Origin: a bacterium
GTDB lineage: Bacteria > Babelota > Babeliae > Babelales > JABDEC01
Direction: 5' to 3'
DNA length: 12,764 nucleotides
Assembly (NCBI GenBank): GCA_947481115.1
Contig: CANKEI010000029.1
Coordinates: forward strand, 1 to 12,764
Shown here piece after piece: positions 5,474-11,820 of this stretch (position 1 is the first letter of the stretch; each line of letters opens with the position of its first letter). The notes under the pieces were generated by a model that worked only from the letters and a program-made list of their open reading frames with translations, was not told the origin of the DNA and made no database searches. Made by a program: the position numbers and the translations under genes.

Positions 5474-6403
5474 CTACTCTAAAGCACTAAGATAGCGCTC
5501 GGCAGCTAAAGCGGCCATGCAGCCAGAACCAGCAGCAGTGATCGCCTGCCGGTATTTAAAGTCAACGGCGTCACCAGCTGCAAAAATTCCTGGGATATTA
5601 GTATTGATCTCTGTGGTAGTACTGATATAGCCCCACTGATCTAATTTAATTTGGTCGGCAAAAATTTTAGTGTTAGGCAAAAAGCCAATCGCAGTAAAAA
5701 CAGCTTTAGTTTCGAGAGTTTGGGTAATTTGAGTATTTTGATCTAAAATTTCTAGGCTGGTGACATGCTGATTGTCGCCCATAATCTTAGTGACTAAACT
5801 ATGATAAATGATTTTAATTTTAGGATTACTAAGCACGCGTTCTTGCATAATCTTAGAAGCAGTTAGCTGGCCTAAGTTCTGCACAATGGTAATATTGTCC
5901 GTAAATTTAAGCATAAACAGCGCACTTTCCATGCTGGTATCGCCACCACCAATAATCACCACTGGCACATTAACATAAAAAGCGCCGTCGCAGACGGCAC
6001 AAGTAGTTACACCTTTGCCCCAATATGCTTGTTCACCAGGGCAGTCCAGTGTGCGTGAATTAGCTCCAGTAGCAATAATTACACTGTCCGCTTTTAAAAT
6101 AGTATTATGATTGGTCCATAGGGTAAATGGGCGCTGTAAAAAATCAACTTTGGTAATAGTTTCGTCTAAAAACTGGGTACCAAACTGAGCGGCATGTTGG
6201 CGCATGTTAGCCATAAGTTCTGGACCTAAAATGCTAATATTTCCCGGCCAATTTTCAATAGCAGTCGTACCCATCAATTGACCACCAGGTTTAGGGCCGG
6301 AAACTACTAGTGGTGCTAAACGGGCCCGCGCAGCATAGATTGCCGCTGTTAAGCCAGCTGGAGCGGCCCCAATTATAATTAACTTATAGACTTGCTGAGA
6401 CAT
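5474..6403 (-). CDS. trxB: Thioredoxin reductase
   Basis: This 309-residue FAD-dependent enzyme of the low-molecular-weight thioredoxin reductase type passes electrons to thioredoxin in the cytoplasm. Visible elements are the N-terminal FAD motif IIIGAAPAGLTAAIYAAR (residues 9-26), GGQLM and ENWPG, the redox-active CAVCDGAF (Cys135, Cys138), the second nucleotide motif GGGDTSMESALFM (152-164), and the C-terminal FAD motif GIFAAGDAV with YRQAITAAGSGCMAA. The length is normal for the family. The HRRxxxR element that usually follows the second motif and holds the NADPH 2'-phosphate is replaced by VQNLGQL, so cofactor use may differ. The ATG at 6403 is chosen because GGAG precedes it by about 9 nt. 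A TTG extension from 6418 would use that ribosome site as coding. It is 24 nt downstream of tig. Confidence 0.93.
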   Translation of the reverse strand: MSQQVYKLIIIGAAPAGLTAAIYAARARLAPLVVSGPKPGGQLMGTTAIENWPGNISILGPELMANMRQHAAQFGTQFLDETITKVDFLQRPFTLWTNHNTILKADSVIIATGANSRTLDCPGEQAYWGKGVTTCAVCDGAFYVNVPVVIIGGGDTSMESALFMLKFTDNITIVQNLGQLTASKIMQERVLSNPKIKIIYHSLVTKIMGDNQHVTSLEILDQNTQITQTLETKAVFTAIGFLPNTKIFADQIKLDQWGYISTTTEINTNIPGIFAAGDAVDFKYRQAITAAGSGCMAALAAERYLSALE

Positions 6404-6427
6404 GTAGCTACTCTCCAAAATTATATT

Positions 6428-7753
6428 TTATCTCTCTGACAGATAATTAATCACATGATTTAAAGTTTTTTCCCGTAAACAGTGCTGCTTAAGTTCCAGG
6501 TCAGAAGTTGGATATTCATGCACATTGGCAATAATAGCTGGATGCTTAAAGTAAATAAACTCTTTAGTTCTAGGACGTTGAGCCAAATTTAGATAATTAC
6601 GCACGTCATCATGGCCCACCTGGATATCTTCTAAGTAGGCTAGCGAGTCAATTAAAACTGTTTCGCGCACTTGTTTATGGGCTAAATTTTCAATTTGGGC
6701 TTCGAAGCCAGCTTGCATGCGATAAACTGGATAATCAGCACTATCGAGTAAGCTGTTTATGATGACACTTTTTTGTTCAGCGACCGCTGTTAAAGGGGCT
6801 GGTATTTTATGGTGATCAAAACAAAGTTCAAATAACTCTTCTACGATATTGCGATGCAGTGACAGATCGTTCTTAGATGAAAAAACTTCGATTAATTTTT
6901 GATGGCCTTTTTTCTTAGTTTTTAATTTAAAATGACGCTGAAATGCATCTAACGAAAAATAACTGTTGGGCACTATATCGATAATCTCAATTTCAAAATC
7001 ATAGCGAGTATCGATATTTTTATTGAAAAAATCTTGTAAGCAGCCGGCATTGGAAATAAATTTAGCGCCTACTTTTTTATCTAAAAATACTTCACGATAT
7101 GGTAAGGCATCTTCTTCGTTACTAATTTTAAACCAGAGCTGTTCTTTGTGATCAATGACGGATTGTTGTTGAAGATCGATTAAAGTAATGGTAAAGCAAA
7201 CCCAGTCATCGGGTTGCACAGTAGCATTGGTGCCGTTTTGCGCTTTATAAAGCAGCTCGTTTTTATGTTCTGTGCTAATAAATAGTGTAGCTTGCTTATC
7301 AAGATCTTTATAATTTTTACGTTGAGAGGGCCTAAAAAGCAAATACCGCCAATCTTGTAAATCTGGTATTTTGGCAGTGCTAATAATATCAAATTCGAAA
7401 AACATATTTAAATCGTTATCGATATTAATATTAGTTAGTTTAGGTCTAGCTGCCACTACGATTTTAAGTTCGCGGAGCCGTTGATCTAAAAAACTGCCAA
7501 CACAATAGCGCAGTAAAAATTCTCGAATATGTTTTAAGACTGTAGTACGATAATTTTGATCGATATAATCAAAAGGAAGTACTCGTTTATGAAAACCATA
7601 GGCGGAAATGGTATGTTGTTGAGTTAAGGCAAAATGTTTATATAGTTTGTAGACTACGGCTGCCGGGACAACGATATTGACTTTTCTGATGGCATCTTGA
7701 AGAGGGGAAATGTCAATAGAGAAATTGGTATTACTATGCTCTGTTACAACCAC
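6428..7753 (-). CDS. tig: Trigger factor (ribosome-associated chaperone), divergent
   Basis: At 441 residues this is close to the usual trigger factor length. The N-terminal ribosome-binding domain is visible: LQDAIRKVNIVVPAAVV, then GFHKRVLPFDYIDQNY (residues 53-68), which stands where the GFRxGKxP ribosome-docking loop normally lies, and FEFDIISTAKIPDLQDW (119-135). A central FKBP-like segment begins near VQPDDWVCFTITLID (179-193). The C-terminal helical arms run from about residue 285 to the end and finish with LREKTLNHVINYL. The chaperone binds near the ribosomal exit and shields nascent chains. The docking loop keeps G, F and P but loses the usual GK. The GTG at 7753 is taken because AAGGAG stands 5 nt before it. 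The gene begins 25 nt after tRNA-Leu, so it is likely in the same transcript. Only its divergence lowers confidence. Confidence 0.85.
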   Translation of the reverse strand: MVVTEHSNTNFSIDISPLQDAIRKVNIVVPAAVVYKLYKHFALTQQHTISAYGFHKRVLPFDYIDQNYRTTVLKHIREFLLRYCVGSFLDQRLRELKIVVAARPKLTNINIDNDLNMFFEFDIISTAKIPDLQDWRYLLFRPSQRKNYKDLDKQATLFISTEHKNELLYKAQNGTNATVQPDDWVCFTITLIDLQQQSVIDHKEQLWFKISNEEDALPYREVFLDKKVGAKFISNAGCLQDFFNKNIDTRYDFEIEIIDIVPNSYFSLDAFQRHFKLKTKKKGHQKLIEVFSSKNDLSLHRNIVEELFELCFDHHKIPAPLTAVAEQKSVIINSLLDSADYPVYRMQAGFEAQIENLAHKQVRETVLIDSLAYLEDIQVGHDDVRNYLNLAQRPRTKEFIYFKHPAIIANVHEYPTSDLELKQHCLREKTLNHVINYLSER

Positions 7754-7778
7754 AGCGGCTCCTTCTTTGAGTTACTAT

Positions 7779-7865
7779 TGGTGCAAGAAGAGGGAATCGA
7801 ACCCCCACCCCCTTTCGGGGACTGGATCCTAAGTCCAGCGCGTCTACCAGTTCCGCCATTCTTGC
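7779..7865 (-). tRNA. tRNA-Leu (anticodon UAG)
   Basis: An 87-nt class II tRNA. The acceptor stem is GCAAGAA/TTCTTGC with A as discriminator and an encoded CCA (7779-7781). The anticodon stem CTGGA/TCCAG encloses the loop CTTAGGA, giving TAG. A long variable arm (CCCCGAAAGGGG) and a T-loop TTCGATT are present, as expected for leucine. Confidence 0.96.
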
Positions 7866-7889
7866 AGATTATATAGTATTCTCAGTTTT

Positions 7890-7965
7890 TGGTGAGCCGC
7901 CTTGGACTCGAACCAAGAACCCACAGATTAAGAGTCTGTTGCTCTACCAATTGAGCTAGCGGCTC
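7890..7965 (-). tRNA. tRNA-Lys (anticodon CUU)
   Basis: A 76-nt class I tRNA. The acceptor stem is GAGCCGC/GCGGCTC with discriminator A and encoded CCA (7890-7892). The D-arm contains AGCTCAATTGGTAGAGC. The anticodon stem ACAGA/TCTGT encloses CTCTTAA, giving CTT. The T-arm is CTTGG-TTCGAGT-CCAAG. It lies 24 nt ahead of tRNA-Leu in the direction of transcription. Confidence 0.96.
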
Positions 7966-7974
7966 GCTGTGTCT

Positions 7975-7990
7975 TTCTAGTGCACTAGAA
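7975..7990. promoter_or_regulatory. Perfect 16-bp palindrome upstream of tRNA-Lys
   Basis: TTCTAGTGCACTAGAA reads the same on both strands. It lies 9 bp before the 5' end of tRNA-Lys, in the 97-nt gap after frr. It could be a protein-binding site or, in RNA, a 6-bp hairpin with a TGCA loop. No T-run follows, so it is not a standard terminator. Confidence 0.45.
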
Positions 7991-8062
7991 CATTGAATAC
8001 TATATCAAATTACACAATAAAATAAACTACAAATTAACAAAAGCTGCAACTATTTTAAAAAA

Positions 8063-8644
8063 TTATTCTCGATTGATTGATTGTTCTCTTTGTTTAGCCT
8101 CAATTTCAATCTTCTCGATTAAGCTGTCAGTAGATTTTTGTAAAATATCTAAAAAGCGTTTAATCACATCTTCAGATAATTTGTGTACTTTTTCAGCAGC
8201 TCTAATCGCATTTTGTACATCTTTACGAATATTACGAATACCTACGCGACATTCTTCTAGTTTTTTGTGTAGCAACTTAACTAGCTCTTCACGACGAGCA
8301 GTACTAATTTGAGGTAACTGGATGCGAATTAATTCGCCATCGGTGGCTGGTGTGACACCTAAATCAGATTCTAGTAAGGCGCGTTCAATATCTTTAAAAG
8401 TGCCTTTGTCCCACGGCTGAATTACTAATAAGCGTGCGTCTGGAGCCGTTAATACCGCCAAACTTTTGAGTGGCATTTCAGAACCATAGCAATCGACCTT
8501 AATATCTTCGATCATATTGGTATTAGCACGATTAGTTCGCAGTTTAGTTAGTTCGTGGCGATAGTGTTCTATGGGAGCAGCCATCTCACGAGTAATTAAA
8601 CTTTCTAGGTCTTTAACGGTAGTATTAGGTGTAATTTCGATCAT
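8063..8644 (-). CDS. frr: Ribosome recycling factor
   Basis: This 193-residue protein is slightly longer than the usual 185. With EF-G it splits post-termination ribosomes. Family landmarks are visible in order: HELTKLRTNRANTNMIEDIKVD (helix 1 into the first strand), YGSEMPLKSLAVLTAPDARLLVIQPWDKG, ESDLGVTPATDGELIRIQLP, and the long C-terminal helix TARREELVKLLHKKLEECRVGIRNIRKD. The start ATG at 8644 gives the normal N-terminus. The ribosome site is poor (GAAAG about 10 nt upstream). It follows pyrH by 26 nt, the order found in many bacteria, and precedes two tRNA genes in the same direction. A few extra charged residues at the C-terminus are the only oddity. Confidence 0.97.
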   Translation of the reverse strand: MIEITPNTTVKDLESLITREMAAPIEHYRHELTKLRTNRANTNMIEDIKVDCYGSEMPLKSLAVLTAPDARLLVIQPWDKGTFKDIERALLESDLGVTPATDGELIRIQLPQISTARREELVKLLHKKLEECRVGIRNIRKDVQNAIRAAEKVHKLSEDVIKRFLDILQKSTDSLIEKIEIEAKQREQSINRE

Positions 8645-8670
8645 TAGTTAACACTTTCAGATTTAATTTT

Positions 8671-9372
8671 TTAAGATAATAAACTACCAAAATCACTGTT
8701 TTGTGCAGCTTGAACTAGCGCTGCTGGAGCAAATAAATCAAACACTCGAATTGGCAACTGATGCGCACTAGCTAAAATAAAAGCAGTTTGGTCCATTACT
8801 TGTAAATTTTGGGCCAGCGCCATTTGATAGCTAACTTGCTTTAATAATTTAGCCTGGGGATCTAGCCGTGGGTCAGCCGTAAAAATTCCGGAAACATTGG
8901 TCGCTTTCCAGATTTCATGGGCATTGATTTGCAAGGCTCGGACTACAGCGGCCGTATCTGTGGAAAAAAATGGTTCACCGGTGCCGCCAGCAAAAATTAA
9001 GCAGTGAGCTTGATTTAGCGCTGTGCGAATGTTGTTATTTGAAACTGGCGCTGCAATGCGGGGGCAATCGACTGCTGATAAAACTGTAGTTGGTAAATCA
9101 TGTTGCCAGAAGATTTCTTGTAAAATTAAAGCGTTCATGACAGTCGCAAGTAAGCCTACTTGATGGGCAACGGCAGCTTTAATTTTAAATTGTTGGCCCT
9201 GTTGGTTGCCGCGCCAAAAATTACCACCACCAATGACAATGGCAAATTGATGTGTGGAACTCAATTGCTTAATTTGCGTAACTAGCTCAACGGCTTGATT
9301 TTGCTGTTCGGCCAATATGTCGCCAGTGAGCTTCAGTAAAATTAAGCGTTTAGGGCTACTTGCGTGTGTCAT
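8671..9372 (-). CDS. pyrH: UMP kinase
   Basis: This 233-residue amino acid kinase-fold enzyme phosphorylates UMP to UDP in pyrimidine nucleotide synthesis and normally works as a hexamer in the cytoplasm. Visible motifs are LLKLTGDIL (usual KLSGE), IVIGGGNFWRG, HQVGLLATVMNALILQ, FAGGTGEPFFSTDTAAVVRALQ (usual GGTGNPFFTTD), KATNVSGIFTADPR, and MDQTAFILA. The Asn of GGTGNPFF is Glu here and the first motif ends in Asp, both conservative for the fold but unusual. The start ATG at 9372 lies 8 nt after the tsf stop. The GGAG in the last tsf codons may serve as ribosome site, though it is about 13 nt away. It is part of a tsf-pyrH-frr run. Confidence 0.95.
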   Translation of the reverse strand: MTHASSPKRLILLKLTGDILAEQQNQAVELVTQIKQLSSTHQFAIVIGGGNFWRGNQQGQQFKIKAAVAHQVGLLATVMNALILQEIFWQHDLPTTVLSAVDCPRIAAPVSNNNIRTALNQAHCLIFAGGTGEPFFSTDTAAVVRALQINAHEIWKATNVSGIFTADPRLDPQAKLLKQVSYQMALAQNLQVMDQTAFILASAHQLPIRVFDLFAPAALVQAAQNSDFGSLLS

Positions 9373-9380
9373 GCGAATCT

Positions 9381-9977
9381 TTAGGCTCCGACTTGATATC
9401 TAGCAAAACGTCTAATGGTGATGTTTTCACCAGTACGCGCCATTAAATCTTGTACGCAATCTTCGATAGTTTTTTGATCGTCGCGCAAATAAGCTTGTTT
9501 AACTAAACAGATTTCACTGAATAATTTTTCTAATTTGCCTTTAATGATGCTTTCAATTACTTTTTCTGGTTTATTAGCGCCTTCTAATTGCGCCTTGAAA
9601 ACTTCAGTTTCATGGGCGATAAATTCAGGGCTAACATCTTCAGGCTTTAAGTATAATGGTTTGAAAGCCGTAATTTGCAAACAAAGATCTTGCGCAAAAT
9701 TACGTAATTCTTCTGTGCGGGCTACGAAATCGGTTTCGCAGTTGATTTCTACTAAGACACCAACTTGGCTACCAGGATGTATATAAGCATGGACTAAACC
9801 TTCTTGGGTGTCTTTACCAACGCGTTTAGCAGCTACGGCCGCGCCGCGTTTGCGTAATAATTCGACAGCGGTTTCCATGTTGCCTTCAGCTTCTTCCAGG
9901 GCCTTGCGGCAATCTAGCATGCCTAAACCGGTACGGGTACGTAACTCTTGAACTAATTTTAGATCGATTTTTGCCAT
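9381..9977 (-). CDS. tsf: Elongation factor Ts, short single-core type
   Basis: This 198-residue protein is the nucleotide exchange factor for EF-Tu. The N-terminal UBA-like domain is clear (KLVQELRTRTGLGMLDCRKA, then ALEEAEGNMETAVELLRKRG). The core carries EINCETDFVARTEELRNFAQD, the TDFV signature that contacts EF-Tu. The C-terminal end NITIRRFARYQV is typical. The length matches the short form with a single core subdomain rather than the roughly 280-residue form of E. coli. The ATG at 9977 follows AGGA by 5 nt. A TATAAT element lies 31 nt upstream of it. rpsB, which normally precedes tsf, is not present. argS lies there, 103 nt away. Confidence 0.97.
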   Translation of the reverse strand: MAKIDLKLVQELRTRTGLGMLDCRKALEEAEGNMETAVELLRKRGAAVAAKRVGKDTQEGLVHAYIHPGSQVGVLVEINCETDFVARTEELRNFAQDLCLQITAFKPLYLKPEDVSPEFIAHETEVFKAQLEGANKPEKVIESIIKGKLEKLFSEICLVKQAYLRDDQKTIEDCVQDLMARTGENITIRRFARYQVGA

Positions 9978-10008
9978 TGTGTTCCTATTTGTGTCAAAAA
10001 TTCTGGAT

Positions 10009-10014
10009 ATTATA
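10009..10014 (-). promoter_or_regulatory. Candidate -10 element of the tsf-pyrH-frr unit
   Basis: A perfect TATAAT on the minus strand in the 103-nt gap between argS and tsf would start transcription near 10002, about 25 nt before the tsf ATG. No good -35 is found at 16-18 nt. The flank is AT-rich, so this is tentative. Confidence 0.38.
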
Positions 10015-10080
10015 AAATATAAAAATTTAATAAGTTCTATTTTGCCATAAAATCACTAAGCTGTGAATCTTGCCGATAAT

Positions 10081-11733
10081 TTACATGCTCTCGGGAGTAT
10101 CTAAGCTCATGAGTTTTAAAGTTAGCTCTAGGGTGTTTTCGAGTTGCTCTAGCACTAATAATCTAGCTCCGCTGATTTCTGGCTGTTCTGGATCTAATAC
10201 TTTATGTTGGCCATAGTAAGCATGGAAGAGCTTGGCTAATTCTAGACTATAGTGAGCTAATAAATGGGTGTGTTGGGTATGCTCGATTGCAGCTAAAATA
10301 TTTTTCAGCTGCAATATTTTTTTTAAAACTAAATATTCTGGTTCTGAGATATATTCAGCGTTACTTAAATCAAAGTTAATTACTGGGGTTAATGTCTGAG
10401 CTTTACGTAAAATAGACCTGATTCTGACCAGGGCATACTGAATATAATAAACTGGATTGTCTTCAGTTTTGCTGAGTGCTAGATCTAAATTAAACTCTAA
10501 TTGCGAATCGGCTTTACGATTTAAATAGAAAAAGCGGGCTACATCTTTGCCAACGGTTTCGATTACACCACAGAGTGTGACAATGTTGCCAGCGCGTTTA
10601 GACATGCGAACTGCCTCGCCGCTGGCTTGCATGCTGACCAACTGATAAATAATAATATCTAGCGGCAAATCGGTTAAACCTAGAGCTTGTTTTAAACCCT
10701 GGAGTCTGGTGGCATAACTATGGTGATCTTGGCCTAAAACCATGATTAAGTGTTCTGCGCCACGATCAACTTTGTTTTTTAAATAAGCGATATCAGCGGC
10801 AACATAAGTTAATTCACCGTCAGATTTGCAAACTACACGATCTTTGTCATCGCCAAAGTCAGTTGATTTAAACCAGGTGGCCTGATCTTTTTCATAGGTA
10901 TAATTATTTAATTTTAGTTGGGCTAAAACTTGGGTAATTGCCTGACTGTCATGTAAAGTTTTTTCCGAGAACCAAACGTCAAATTCTACGCCATAATCAC
11001 GTAACGTATGCTTAATGGCATCTAAAAGCTTTTCTTTGCCATAATAAGCAAAAAAACTGTCCGGTTTTTCAATTACAGTAGGGCCATAATCAGCGATGCA
11101 ACTTTGGGCTAATTCGCGCAAATATTCGCCATGGTAAGCCGCTTCTGGTAGTTCAATGTTAATGCCCAAAATTTGTTGGCATCTAATTTTTAGCGATAAG
11201 CCCAATTTATTAATCTGGTTACCAGCATCGTTTATATAAAATTCTTTAGTTACTTGATGACCATTAAATTTTAAAACGTTGCCTAGCACATCACCAATAA
11301 TTGCACCGCGGCCATGACCCAAATGCATCGGACCAGTGGGGTTAACGCTGACAAATTCGATCGAATACTGCTGTGCTTTTAGGTGGCTAGGTTTAAAGAA
11401 ACCGGTTTTTAATTGCTCAATTTCATGGATAAGTTTGACAAAAACCGTTTTATTGAGCGTAATATTAATAAAACCAGGTGCGACAAATTCAATTTTTTCA
11501 ATTTCATTGGGCGCTTGATATTCAGCGATAATTAGCTGGGCAATCGCTTGGGGACTTTGTTTTAGTTGTTTAGCTAATAGCATGGCAACATTAGAGTTTA
11601 AATCTCCAAATTGGGCCCGTGGGCGATCAATATTTAGCTCTAAATTAATTGGTAGCTGTATATCATGGGGTAAATTAAATTTAGTTTTAATAAAATTGGC
11701 AAATGAATTTTGGATTTGTTCTAAAATATACAT
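10081..11733 (-). CDS. argS: Arginyl-tRNA synthetase
   Basis: This 550-residue class I synthetase charges tRNA-Arg with arginine. Landmarks are the N-terminal tRNA-binding domain (about residues 1-105), FVSVNPTGPMHLGHGRGA with the HIGH-type HLGH at 137-140, EFYINDAGNQI (164-174), LTYVAADIAYLKNK, HLIMVLGQDHH, and AVRMSKRAGN with the KMSKS-type MSKR at 377-380. The DALR-type anticodon domain starts around PVYYIQYALVRIRSI. The length is normal. The ATG at 11733 is chosen. A GTG three bases upstream is in frame but there is no clear ribosome site for either. It is divergent from mnmA with 87 nt between the start codons, and transcribed toward tsf. Confidence 0.97.
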   Translation of the reverse strand: MYILEQIQNSFANFIKTKFNLPHDIQLPINLELNIDRPRAQFGDLNSNVAMLLAKQLKQSPQAIAQLIIAEYQAPNEIEKIEFVAPGFINITLNKTVFVKLIHEIEQLKTGFFKPSHLKAQQYSIEFVSVNPTGPMHLGHGRGAIIGDVLGNVLKFNGHQVTKEFYINDAGNQINKLGLSLKIRCQQILGINIELPEAAYHGEYLRELAQSCIADYGPTVIEKPDSFFAYYGKEKLLDAIKHTLRDYGVEFDVWFSEKTLHDSQAITQVLAQLKLNNYTYEKDQATWFKSTDFGDDKDRVVCKSDGELTYVAADIAYLKNKVDRGAEHLIMVLGQDHHSYATRLQGLKQALGLTDLPLDIIIYQLVSMQASGEAVRMSKRAGNIVTLCGVIETVGKDVARFFYLNRKADSQLEFNLDLALSKTEDNPVYYIQYALVRIRSILRKAQTLTPVINFDLSNAEYISEPEYLVLKKILQLKNILAAIEHTQHTHLLAHYSLELAKLFHAYYGQHKVLDPEQPEISGARLLVLEQLENTLELTLKLMSLDTPESM

Positions 11734-11820
11734 CACTAAGCTTTAGCCTTTATATGTAAACCCTGGTAAAATCGATCTAAAAGTTAGCATAGCATAAATT
11801 TAAAATAGATAGATAAAAAT

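Noticed and set aside
8073..8312. Plus-strand frame inside frr
   Set aside because: It is antisense to a conserved gene. The Ser/Cys/Leu-rich product is what the reverse of a Lys/Glu-rich helix gives.
9535..9786. Plus-strand frame inside tsf
   Set aside because: It is antisense to a conserved gene, with no supporting signal.
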